Shown: positions 10,213 through 21,326 of the stretch, piece after piece
How the letters are laid out: each line of letters starts with the position of its first letter
Numbering within the stretch: the first letter of the stretch is position 1
Assembly: GCF_022201045.2 (NCBI RefSeq)
Contig: NC_068564.1
Location: forward strand, 28,363,001 to 28,427,000
DNA: 64,000 nucleotides
Direction: 5' to 3'
From: Citrus sinensis
Lineage: Eukaryota; Streptophyta; Magnoliopsida; Sapindales; Rutaceae
Notes under the pieces: generated by a model
Databases searched by the model: none
What the model was told of the DNA's origin: nothing
What the model saw: the letters and a program-made list of their open reading frames with translations, nothing else
Made by a program: the position numbers and the translations under genes

Positions 10213-11526
10213 TAATATCAAAAAGTAAACTCATCATGAGAACCGCTTTAATGTTATCAGTTGTTAAGGGACATTGAACGTCTACATGTTCCTCAATATC
10301 TAAAAGAACATTTACAAGAGCATGTGCTTCACCCATTGCCTTGCATGCTCTATGGTCATTGATGATGTTTGCAAATATCTTATCTGCTTTTTCATGCATC
10401 CTCTTAGTTTCAGACGTCATACCACTAAGCATCTCGAGCAATTTTACTGAAGGGAGCATATCGGCAAGACTGAAAACTCCTCCAAGCTCTATCATTTACT
10501 GAAAAACTTCTCCTCTGTCTGTGTCTGCCACCGAAGGCCGACCTTGCAGTAACGTCATTTGATAATGAAAATATCATTTTAGTAAAGCTGATCGGCAATC
10601 CTGCGCTTGAAGAAGAATTGATGGATCTAATGAGATTTGATGCCTCTTCTACTCTTATTGTGCGGTATAATTGCACACGTTTTAGATTGAGCATGTCTAA
10701 TGTCCAAATTTTTTGCAGTTATCTCAAGTACTCTTTATATTCTGCGCAAGCGATATTAAAAGTCCAATACTAATTTCATGATCCAATTCAATTACATCTC
10801 TCCAAGCCTAAGTTTAAAGCCCAATTTATGGAAGATTCAAAAATTGCGTAGAGAATGACAGATATTTCTAATTTAAAAATATTTAATGGAGATAAAAATA
10901 TAAGTTTAGAAATTTCTTGGAAATTTACAGATATTTGTAAAATGTAGTGTCAAATATTTTGCAATCTAATATTTGCATAATTTGCATTGGTTCTAAGTTA
11001 CTATAAATACCTCTAAGCTCTTTGTTATAGGCATCAAGTGAAAAATAAAGAATTAGAAGAGAAAATGAAGAGTGAGCCACCAGTGTTGTAATATTTCTCT
11101 TGTAAAATATCAATAAATTCCTTCGGTTTAGTAAAATTCTTCTGTTGTCTAACTATTTTTAGTTTTAAGCAGTTTAGTCCTCCTGGGCTTTCAACAAGCG
11201 ATGTTTGTAAAGTTGAAGTCAATGTCCTTGCCGCTGTTAGATGGGGCCTTTGAGCAAAATTGAGATCATGATTTTCCTTACCTTCTTTGGCAGCTTCCAC
11301 CGAAGAAGCAACAATACGTGATACTTCACCAAGTTTAAAGGTGCTTCAAGTAAGCAAGCAAGTGCATGTTTCCTAGGAGAGGTAGCTTCCATGGCCCTGG
11401 AGGTAGATTTAATATTGTTGAGTGATGATTGATTTTTGATTGCTTCCAGATTCTCAGGATCATGCAAATGAAAAGAAAGAAGCTCAGGAAAATTGGAAAG
11501 GGGTGAAATCGTATTCCATGTTGCAT
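10213..11526 (-). pseudogene. CYP71D-like P450 pseudogene interrupted by a solo LTR
   Basis: Only exon 1 survives. From 11,526 down, the N-terminus reads MQHGIRFHPFPIFLSFFLF, then [19 protein letters not shown], then shifts frame several times (EAAKEGKENHDLNFAQRPHL). A 443-bp solo LTR (10,754-11,196) cuts the exon. Homology resumes with YLR, an in-frame stop where Gln is expected, then KIWTLDMLNLKRVQ, LPISFTKMIFSL and, in another frame, the AFGGRH and GGVFSLADMLPSVKLLEML region. It ends at TTDNIKAVLM near 10,237, where the splice donor position appears lost. A second solo LTR (9,701-10,207) follows immediately, and no exon 2 is found. Confidence 0.85.
10754..11196 (+). mobile_element. Solo LTR inserted in P450 exon
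   Basis: A 443-bp insertion splits the P450 exon and is flanked by the 5-bp direct repeat AGCGA (10749-10753 and 11197-11201). Its ends form an imperfect inverted repeat: TATTAAAAGTCC at the left against TGTTGAAAGCC in reverse from the right. This is a TG...CA LTR whose first dinucleotide has mutated to TA. A TATA-like CTATAAATACC (about 11,002) and an AATAAA (about 11,110) mark promoter and polyadenylation regions in + orientation. Because CAAGCGAT flanks it too, an 8-bp duplication (hAT type) is an alternative reading, but the LTR signals favour retrotransposon origin. Confidence 0.68.
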
Positions 11527-12486
11527 ATGTAAGATTTATAGAGGCAGAGATAAAGCATGGCTTAACTGCGAATGCCTGAATTAAATCATCAAAATTTATG
11601 CAAGTTGATGGAGCCTTGCAACAAATCTTTTATCGAAATTTTAGAGTACCTTTATTGTATTACATTCAATTAATATATGTATGGCATGTTTGCAAGAATT
11701 AATATAACTACTAACTATATGATAATTTTTTAAAATAAATGTACACGTGTCATGTACACATGAAGTGAATGTAATATAACAGAAATACTCTAAAATCTCT
11801 CCACTTGAGATGCCTTCTATCAGATTTTGTCATCTAGATCGGCATTTGATATTGTTGCTCATTAACTGCTTGAATCAGAAAGATCTACTTTCAAACGTTT
11901 AGACAAGATCTGAAATAAATTTTTTTTTTTTTTTTGACAAAGGTTGTCTAGCTTTAAAGCTTTACATCCTTTCACACTAGTTGTTAAAAACTTTAATAAT
12001 ATCTAATTTTCAAAGAAAAGTTCCATGAAGATCTGAGCATTTACGAATTTCTAAAGTTCCTATGATACATGTCCATTATTGAGATTGAAATTTAGCTATT
12101 ATTATATCATTTATTATTAATTATCACTTACATAAATTTTACTCAGTAAAAAATACATATCACTTGCAACTCTCAATTTCTCTATATACAATTTAATTTT
12201 GAGTGATTTCTTTAGTTAAATATATAATAATTTCTCAACTTTATTCTTCGATTTTATTCTTCGACTAACTACACGTGTTGGATGCCTACCTGCGTAGCTC
12301 TTGAAAAGTACGTAGAAATTTGAGAGTATTGGGTAATAAAAATAATAGAAATTTAAATAAATAAATAAAATTGTAGTGCATGTAAATTATCTCAACTCAC
12401 TAGAAAACATAGTAGAAACTATTACTTGTATCAATTAACATAAATTGACATCTAAACTTTCATTGCACTTGCGGGGAACTTCAATT
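11527..12486. other. Intergenic DNA
   Basis: AT-rich spacer between P450 copies. No gene or clear repeat boundaries seen. Confidence 0.5.
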
Positions 12487-12913
12487 TTAAACTTTAGAAT
12501 GAGGATGATAAGGAATGGGAGCTAAAAGTAGATCATTCTTCCTTCGTATTGCAGCGCCAAAATCCTCGGTCATATCTAGATCATTGATCTCTGCCCCATT
12601 TAGGAGTTTCCAATTGAAATCATAGAGCAATTGAGAAAGTGGAAGGTCAACACTGGCAATACCAAAAGATATGCCAGGACACATCCTTCTTCCCCAAGTT
12701 GAAGATGCTTCAGTGGACTGTGGACCATATTTCTTGGCCAAATCTCTCAGGCAGTGATGGGGCAGAGAGCCAACAAGCTGATGCAAATTTCCTATGAGAG
12801 GTAACCTCCAAGGTCCTGGGTGTATATTTAAAGTTGAGTGACTATCTTTTGATTTCTTCCAAATCATGAAAATGATAAGCAGGAAGCTTAAAATGATTGG
12901 ACATGGTGTTCCA
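12487..12913 (-). pseudogene. CYP71D-like P450 pseudogene, ends joined by a large deletion
   Basis: The N-terminal hinge region ([39 protein letters not shown]) is joined directly to the heme loop and C-terminus of exon 2 ([20 protein letters not shown] through [12 protein letters not shown]). About 350 residues, the intron, the I-helix and the ExxR motif are lost. The junction lies where HLQLG-coding DNA meets FGAGRR-coding DNA. The original ATG (12,911-12,913, within a MEH-like start) is followed by a small deletion and an early stop. The closest relative in the window is the intact gene at 14,690-16,389, which shares [16 protein letters not shown]. Confidence 0.88.
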
Positions 12914-14689
12914 TGTTATAAGGGGAGAGAGTTCACTTACTAAGGATTAATTGTAAAAGCAGATTGGTCTGAAATCCAAATTAAATGGGTTCAGGTCGGC
13001 GAAGCCTCGAGCAGTTTTCTCTGTTTCACATTTTACGCGGCTCCGCTGAGTTTTGGTTTTGTCTTCTAGCTAGTAGCTAATTTACTGGGGATGGTATCTG
13101 CGTACATTTGCAATCTTAGTCTTATAACTCACCATAGAAACCAGTTTTTTTTTTCTACCACTAATATGTATGTTCTAATCAAAATTATAATACTATTTAA
13201 CCAATTAAGAACCTATTGGAACAGCTTAGTTCAAGTCTCTTATAGTACTACCAGATTTACACCTTTATAAATATTGAAGGAAATCTACTCTTAAGTGAAA
13301 AGATTACTACCCGTATCCAATTTTAAAACTAGGAGGGAAGAAGAATCATAGCATATGTTAGGACTCCAACTTATGCCTTCAAAAGTTTTTAAGGGTGTGG
13401 ATTTTTATGGGTTAGAAGCCTGCCTTAGTTACTACGACTAGAAATTTCTCAAGTTGTCCTTTGTGAGCATTCATAAGTGTGCTGCTGCATTGTTTATTTG
13501 TTTTTAAAATATTAAAAGCATAAACACGTTTTGAACTCCCCGGGAATAAATCCATGGCTACGTGGCTGGTGATATCATCGTCCATTCATGTAAGATACTC
13601 CTTAATTAGATATTGCAGATAGTTCTGTATTTATCATTAGAAATTCTTGAATACTAGAAATTATACATTTGTGTTAATAATATCAACTTTCCATGACATT
13701 TGAAATGGAAATGGAAATCCTTCGAGAAATGAACAGGAATGGGAGATCTTCAGACATTCCTCACCCCTGCTTGTACCCCAAACTTTAAGTTTATGCTAAT
13801 GTCTATTGCGATGGATCTCTTTTATTAAAATCCGGATCAGATATACCGCTCAAGTAAACCTCAACAAATAAGGGAAAACTTGAAAATTAGCTGTTGAAAT
13901 GTATATTTAAGAGAAAACTTGAAAAAAGAACAGCCACTGATAGAAAGCAAGTGCATGAGCCCTGGAAGAATGCCAAAGCCAAACCATAAGTATATTACCT
14001 GAGAGCATAACTTGACTCCCATGCAAGCCATGCATGACACATGCATGTGCAGTTTCACGTGTGGAAATTGTAAAGATGAGTACTGGAGCCGTGATTTTGG
14101 GATGACCTTAATTATCAAGTTGCTTTTGGGATAACCTTATCAAGTTGTTTTTTATTATCTTGTACGAAATATTAGTTAAGTCGTTATTTTAATATTTATT
14201 TTATTGATTTCAGCCGTGATTGTAGGTTGAAAATCAAGGTCTTGTGATTATAAATAAGCTCCAGAATATGAATAAAGGCATTGAGATTTTAAACTGCAAT
14301 TATTTGGTTATTTCTCACCACAAGCAGAAACAATATCACTAGCACTACTTGTAATCGTTAGCTGCATCTGACTGGGACCTAACAGCCACGTTCTCGGAAG
14401 ATTAGTATATATGATAATCCAGATTCGTCAATTTATTTTATGACACGTCTGGGTTACAATCACATGAAGCTTTCAAGAACTAATAATAATAATAATAGCT
14501 TTCCCGCGTTTTGTTTCGGTTTAGCCTTGTTTGGCTACCTTTTATATAAAAAATAATAAAAATAATAATAATAATATGTTAAACAAATAGAAGTCCACAC
14601 AGTTTAAACAGCACATACATATCAACAATAAGCAAAAGGAGGCAAGCCTGACAATGCATATCTAGAAACTAGGAACACACGCGAGACTA
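12914..14689. other. Intergenic DNA with possible LTR remnant and duplicated 3' flank
   Basis: Two short stretches here resemble DNA 3' of the other intact P450: 13,815-13,855 against 19,785-19,820 (GATCAGATATAC.GCTCAA) and 14,390-14,470 against 20,170-20,235 (GGAAGATTA...TCAATTTAT.TTATGAC). Between them, about 14,150-14,390 has an LTR-like layout: a TATA-like TTATAAATAAGCTCC, then AATAAAGGCATTGAG. Its ends could not be fixed. No gene is supported. Confidence 0.4.
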
Positions 14690-16389
14690 TTATTTCAATT
14701 CTTCAGAAGGTGGACGATATGGGGTAGGCACTAAAAAAAGATCATTCTTCCTTCGTACTGATCCGCCAAAATTCTCAGCCATGTCTAGATCATTGTTCTG
14801 TTCACCATTTGGGAGTTTCCAATTTAAATGGAATAGCAGTTGAGCGAGTGGAAGCTCAATATTAGCCATGCCAAAAAGCATTCCTGGACAAATCCTTCTT
14901 CCTGCACCAAATGGGATATACTCAAAATAATTCCCCTTGTAATCAATTGAACTATCCAGAAATCGCTCTGGATAGAAGCTCTCAGCATCGTTCCAGTACC
15001 AGGGATCCCTAGCAATCGCCCACGCATTAACAATCACCTTAGATCCTTTAGGTATATCATAACCTAAAATCTTACACCTCTCTCCACATTCTCTTGGCAG
15101 TAGCAAGGGAAGAGGGGTGTGCAATCTTAGAGTTTCTTTGACAACTAATTTTAAGTATTGTAACTCATGAAGGCCTATTTCATCAACATTTCCATTTTTC
15201 TCAAAGGCTTGCCTCACCTCAGCTTGTGCCTTTTCCATTACTCTTGGATTTTTCATCATTTCTGACATCGCCCATTCTATCACTGTGACTGATGAGTCAG
15301 TTCCAGCTATGAAAATATCCTGAAATAGGCAATTGTGCACCTTGGTGAACTAACCATACAGCTTAATTAATTCAATCTTACAATTAACAAAAAATAATAC
15401 AAAGAAGACTAGGTTTCTGAATCTATAATATAAGGTACCTTAATATTTCGGTAAATTTAAATCATGATAGATCTAGGCACGGGGAAAAGACTTACAGTGA
15501 TTGCAGCTTTAATGTTATCGGTTGTTAAGATGAAACCAAGTTCTCCATTTTCTTGACAATTCAACAGAACATGCACAAGATCATCTGCCTCACCTTCCAC
15601 AGTTTTTCCTAGTGCCTTGCCTTCTTTATGCTCGTTGATGATGTTTCCAAGAATTCTATCTAGTGCTTGATGCAGCCTTTCTAATTCAGGCTCAATCCCA
15701 GTGAGCTTCCCAAGCAATTTAATCGAAGGGAATACATCAGCAAGATTGAAACCTCCACCCAACTCGATAGCTTTGTGGAAAACTGTCATAAGTTCTTCTT
15801 GGTCCTGGCATCTCACACCAAAAGCTGCTCTTGTAGTGATGCCATTTATTAAGGAAAATACCATCTTTGAAAGGTTGACCGGCAATCCTGAGTTTGAAGA
15901 AATGGATGTAATGAGATTTGATACTTCTTCTTCCCTGATTGATCGGAAAGATTGCACACGTTTTGCACTAAACAGCTCCAATGTGCAAATTTTTCTCAGT
16001 TGTCTCCAATAATCTCCATGTGGTGCAAATGCAATGTTAGTAAAATTATAGGTGAAAAAACTAGCAGCTAGGAGAAAGGGCCTTGAGGCGAAACTCATGT
16101 CATGAGTTCTCATTACTTCTTTTGCAGCTTCTGGGGAGGAAATCACAATATGCGAAACCTGGCCAAGTTGCAAGTGCATCAGTGGACCATATTTCTTGGC
16201 CAAATCACTGAGGCAGTGATGGGGCAGAGAGCCAACAAGCTGATGCAAATTTCCTATGACAGGCAACCTCCAAGGACCCGGGGGTAGATTTAATAAAGTT
16301 GAATGATTGTTTTTTGATTTCTTCCAAATCATGAAAGCAAAAAGAAGGAAGCTTAAAATGATTGGAAAGGGGGGAAATTGGTGTTCCAT
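14690..16389 (-). CDS. Cytochrome P450, CYP71D-like (intact copy 1)
   Basis: Two exons, 15,496-16,389 and 14,690-15,319, join in frame to 507 aa, the usual CYP71 length. The intron is GTAAGT...TTTCAG and sits at the conserved position before [10 protein letters not shown]. Visible features are an N-terminal signal anchor (about 7-22), hinge LPPGPW (35-40), I-helix AGTDSS (303-308), K-helix ETLR (360-363), PERF (415-418) and heme loop [10 protein letters not shown] (435-444) with axial Cys442. CYP71D enzymes are ER-bound monooxygenases that use NADPH-P450 reductase and usually oxidise terpenoids or other specialised metabolites; the substrate cannot be read from sequence. I see no disabling change. 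The start [10 protein letters not shown] matches the decayed start of the neighbour at 12.9 kb. Confidence 0.93.
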
Positions 16390-16739
16390 GTGTAAGGGGA
16401 GAGGGTTCGCTTACTAAGGATTAGTTATGGAAAGCAGATCGATAGGCAATCCAATTTAAATAGGTGCAGGTTGGTGGAGCCTCCAGTAGTTTGTCTGCTT
16501 CCTATGGGTTTTCAATTGAAAAATAAAAAATAAAAAAAGAAATTGCTATTTCTTTAACAGATTATCCTCGATCACGATGTTCAGACACGTCATGGACGCT
16601 TTAGTTTTAAAATAATAATAATAATAAATACATCATCAGACACTGAATAATTCACAACCTCGTCCCATTAACTCACCATAGAAGAAACGTTTTTCTTTCA
16701 GTTATAATAATTACCCTTTTTTTCTTCCTTCAAAATCAA

Positions 16740-17055
16740 AGGCTAATTTTAAGGCAATATTTTATGTTCCTTCAAAAACCCCCCCAAAAAAAAAAGTAAT
16801 GTCTTCTTTAACTTGTTAGTTTAACAAAACAAAAGTCCATTTTCCTTGTACGAATATCATGAGATCGTGGGGTCTCTTTCTTGTGTATCTGGATTTGGCA
16901 TATTATATTTTAAACCTACTGAATGATATTTGGCTTTTGTCCTGTATTGGGAAAATAAATGAAGAATAAAATGCGACCTTTGCAATTGCAAAAGATCTAG
17001 TCATATATGGTGGCTATGAGACCGGATTTTTTGCCGTATATTTTGATAATTAAAG
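16740..17055. repeat. Duplicated P450 upstream flank, copy 2
   Basis: Upstream of the intact P450 and similar to 2,550-2,830 (landmarks listed there). Supports segmental duplication of gene plus promoter. Confidence 0.7.
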
Positions 17056-17104
17056 ATTCTTTTAATTTATATACTGAGAAAAATTCCATGAAATAAGGGT
17101 CTGG

Positions 17105-17975
17105 TCTGCTATGTACAATTTCGTTGAGCCCATTTTCTCTATATTATTTATAATTTATTCATAATTATTATAAAACTTTCACATTGTACAATTTCTTTGA
17201 GCCCCTTGTACTCTGTTTTATTCATCGAAACCCTTAGAGTACCAATTCGTCCCCTATAATTTTTAAATTTTCAAAATACCCTCCATTTAATAATTATTTT
17301 GTTGTAATTATAAATATAACTATAATTTTAAAATGGATTATTATTATTAATTAATTTTTATTAATTACAATAATACAAATGATGTTCAAAGCTTCCATTC
17401 TTTTTGGGTCAAAAGAAAAGGATTTTTTTTCCCAAGTTTTTGGTCATCCGTAGGGTGGTCCTTTATACTTAATTCTTTGACATAAATGAACAGATCATAC
17501 ATATAATATTCTGCCCAAAAACAATTTAAAAAAAAAAAACTCTTTTATTTGAATATATCATTTCGTTATGAATTTCTAACAATAAAAATTTTAATTATTG
17601 TGATTATTATTATTATAAAAAATAAATTAATAATAATAATTTAACTAAAAACTTATTATCAATTATTATTAATAGATTAATTAATTATAATACTTTTTAT
17701 TCTTGTTAATACTAATAATAATATAATATAACAAAATAATTATTATAATTATAATTATAATCCATTTAATAATTATTATATTTTTTAATTAAATGGAGGG
17801 TATTTTGGAAATTTAAAATTTATAGGGAGCGAATTGATACTCTAAGGGTTTCAATGATATAAAACAGAGTACAAGGGCTCAACAAAATTGTACAATTTAT
17901 AAAATTTTATTATACTTATGAATAAAGTGTAAATAATATAGAGTATAAGGGGCTCAAAGCAATTTTGTAAAGCAG
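17105..17975. mobile_element. Foldback / large MITE with ~220-bp inverted arms
   Basis: The two halves are inverted copies. The left arm (17,105-17,340) contains TTGAGCCCCTTGTACTCTG, ACCCTTAGAGTACCAATTCG, CCCCTATAATTTTTAAATTT and AAAATACCCTCCATTTAAT. The right arm (about 17,740-17,975) contains all of these in reverse complement and reverse order. The centre is almost pure A/T. There is no coding sequence, and target duplications were not resolved. Confidence 0.75.
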
Positions 17976-18004
17976 CTATAAGGTGCAGTTAAGGTAACTT
18001 ACAG

Positions 18005-18245
18005 CTGCTTTCGTCTTTTCTGCATTGTTACTATAAATATCTTTAAGCCCCTTGTACTTTATATTATTTACTATTTATTAATAAGTATTATGAAATTTTT
18101 TGCATTGCAAAATTGCATTAAGCCGCTTGCACTCTGTTTTATTTCATTACAACCCTTAGAGTATCAAATCTATCCCCTATAATTTTTAAATTTCCAAAAT
18201 ACCCTCCAGTTAAATAAAATATAATAATTATTAAATAGATTATAA
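18005..18245 (+). repeat. Extra single arm of the foldback element
   Basis: A third copy of the arm sequence (AAGCCCCTTGTACTTTATAT, ACCCTTAGAGTATCAAATC, CCCCTATAATTTTTAAATTT, AAATACCCTCCAGTTAAAT). It has the same orientation as the left arm of the neighbouring foldback and starts 30 bp after it. No opposite arm follows, so it looks like a truncated second element. Confidence 0.68.
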
Positions 18246-20384
18246 TTATAATTAAATTTAAGAAAACACTTTAAATAAGCTTTTAATCAAAATATTACTT
18301 ATTATCATAAATTTTAATAGTATAAAATAACTTCAAGACCATAAAATGCAAACAACGTTATTCTTTTTATAAATATTTACATATATTACTATAATAAACA
18401 TTATGCTTGAATTCACTTATTTCGATCCGAAACAACCAACAATAACCCCAATCATACGATCTTATCCTTGGCTTACAAATATGAAGATAAGATTCTCATC
18501 AATATCTTATTCAATTCTAACCTTGTCAGGAAACCCATAAATTCTTAAACCATTAACTCTAACTTAAGCACGTTAATTCATCAAACTTCTCTCGACCATC
18601 TTAGAGGAGCTAATTTCTAATAAGGTATAAATATGTCGTAAAAAATTATAAATATTACAAAGAGCTACTATAAGCATGTTTGCATTCAATAAAAGATTTC
18701 ACAAAATTAATTAGAGTTCGAAAACATCTCCGAAAACTAATTTTCCATAACAACATCAAAATTGTCCGATGATAATACAAACAGAGGACTGCTAATTCAA
18801 AAATTCATAACTTTAGTTACATATGATCAAAAATAGTCATTTTAGTTTTAACTATTAGAGTAACAATAAGGAATCAAAATTAAAATTTATAAGGCACTTA
18901 GTGATGAAAAAGTAATCTAAACTGGCTTTAATATCAACCATCACAATTGTGTAAAACAGTTTCTAGGATTGCGGCAGCCCAAATCTATGATTTTTAATTA
19001 TTCCTATACAAAGCTAAAAACTACGAATTTAGATATACAGAAACTAGACATACACATGTGCAACAATAAAAATTCCGAGAACTTTTAGAAGTCATTTGGG
19101 ATATGTAATAGATTATAGATTTAAGGATTGTTGCAGTTTTCCAATTTTGAAAAATCATTACAATTAATATACAATGAGTTTTTAAATATTTAATAAACGA
19201 TAAAGTTTCATGCATGGGGCTTAATGAAAATAGCAATTGTATAGTATTTAACCCACACTATTCACAGTTTTAGGATAACCCAATAACACCACTTCCACTC
19301 AATAATATCATAAATCAACACATGATCATGCTTTCACAATTTTTTTTCAATATAACACATGTAAAATCATTCAACCAATATACAAAGTCATAAATAAAAC
19401 CAGAAGTTCAAAGGATTATAAAATTTTACCTATCTTCAAACTAAATTAAAACTCAAGAACGTTTTTCAATGCAAAACGAAAACACAATCAAAATCTTTTT
19501 CTTCTTTTTATTCAAAAATATGAACTTACTCATGTGTTTCATACTGTATTCTTTTCTTTATTAGCCTCTACGCTTTAATGTAAGAGGAGATTTTTTATAA
19601 GTCAAGTTTTTTAATACTCTTATCCATTAATGAATCTATTTCTTTTTTTAATAAGGTATTTAATAAATTGGTAAAAAAATTGCATATAAAATACATATAA
19701 AAAATAATATTAATAATAAAACAAAGTACGGGTGTTATAGCTTGTGACCTAGCGAATGTTTATTTTATCGTGTTGGATTTTCTTTTATTTAAATCAGGAC
19801 CAGATATACAGCTCAAAAATGAAAACAGAATTAACTGCTGATACTGCAATGTATAAACACTTGAAATAAGAGGTTATGGTCCAATATCCAATATGGATTT
19901 AATATTATAACATAACTGGAAATCGAAGGCACCCCTCCCTCCGACATTCTTCCGAACCGGTGTCCATGGCAGCACCCCATAATCAATTGGGTGATGTCAT
20001 AATCCCAGACGGATACGGTACCTGCTCTGATACGAGATATAACAACCGATATGGGTAGAACACACCCTTAAAAACTGACTTCTAAAGGAAAGATTTCCCG
20101 TGAGCTCATGTTCCTTTATATTATTCTATACCTTGTTGCATATGAATTCTAACACATGATCAACCAAGTACTTGGAAGATTAACATGATCATGTTCCTCA
20201 ATTTATATTATGACTTGCTTTACATCTATTTGTTCCATGTCGATCGATCGTTTCTGGTTTCCAGCATTGTTGGCGTTAATTGCTTATTCTAGAGCTGTAA
20301 ACACGCCATGTTGAATGTGTCCTGGAACTGGATTATGATGAAGTCGATGGAAGCAGGTTAAGTTAACTGATTACACAAAGCCAG
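18246..20384. other. AT-rich intergenic DNA
   Basis: No gene recognised. At its right end (19,785-20,235) are the short stretches shared with the 3' flank of the other intact P450. Confidence 0.45.
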
Positions 20385-20520
20385 GTGAGTAAACAGCTTT
20401 GACGTTATCATTGTTTATCTTAAATTCAAGTTTGCTATTCTATTACCTGCAACTTTATGCTCTTTGATAAAGCTTCCAACCATCTGTCAATTTCAGGCCC
20501 TATTCACTGATGATATGAAA
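20385..20520 (-). pseudogene. P450 exon relic (3' end of an exon 1)
   Basis: On the minus strand a decayed frame reads EIDRWLEALSKSIKL and then, after stops, something close to NLNLRINNDNVKAVY. This is the segment before the intron in CYP71-clan genes. It is more diverged from the neighbouring CYP71D copies than they are from each other. Homology is short and broken, so the call is tentative. Confidence 0.4.
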
Positions 20521-20872
20521 CAACTATTATATTGCTCACTTACCTACTTTTTCAAAAATTAAAAAAAAAAAAAGAAAGTTTTGAAGCAACACATCAGCCA
20601 TACCGACAAAAACCACTGCCACCCACTACTGATAACTTTCCACCAGCTCCTCAAATGATTTTTCCCTTTACATTAATAACATATTTACTAGCGCTCAAAT
20701 CTTAAAGCCCCAGCCTACAGTAAAGCCATTTATTCTCCAGTACTGTTTTTCTTCACTAATTCTTGTCAGTCTCTCAATTAATTGCTAAATACCACTTTTA
20801 ATAGCGTTTAATTCAGTACAAAGAAGACTATTTCAAGGACTTGCTACCTCACGAGAACTCTTGGGTACTCCC

Positions 20873-20874
<2 letters not shown>

Positions 20875-20907
<33 letters not shown>
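20875..20907. repeat. (CA)n microsatellite
   Basis: A perfect CA dinucleotide run of about 33 bp downstream of the P450 at 21,327. Confidence 0.95.
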
Positions 20908-20909
<2 letters not shown>

Positions 20910-21326
20910 CCTCATCAATTGAATTCTCACTATGTGTAATATTTCTCATTCAATCACTAAGTATGAATTAGTAAATAAATGAGTAACAAAAATCCAACGG
21001 ACGAAAGTGTACTTTTAATCTAGTAATAAGTGTACAGCAGTATTATAGGCTGTGTGGTATGTAACTGATGGTGGTGCCTCACCTTAGACATTCTCTTTAA
21101 TCAATAATTACAATGAATTGTAAAGAAGCATTTGTTTCTGACTATTAACAAAGAGAATAGAACAGCTTACATATAACATTTTCACCCAAGCTTGAAACAA
21201 AAACATTATTCAGAAACACGAGTTATTCCCTCCCAACAATATTAGCGGTACTGGCATCACATAACATACCTACATGATGGGGAGAACAATTATTCAAAAT
21301 TATACTGTAGTTTTTTCTTCTAGAGC

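Noticed and set aside
10747-11202. hAT-type insertion with 8-bp duplication CAAGCGAT
   Set aside because: The same bases allow a 5-bp LTR duplication, and the TATA/AATAAA layout and TGTT...AACA-like ends fit an LTR better. Kept as an alternative only.
13861-14118. Minus-strand ORF of 85 codons
   Set aside because: No homology to P450 or other families recognised; lies in a probable repeat.
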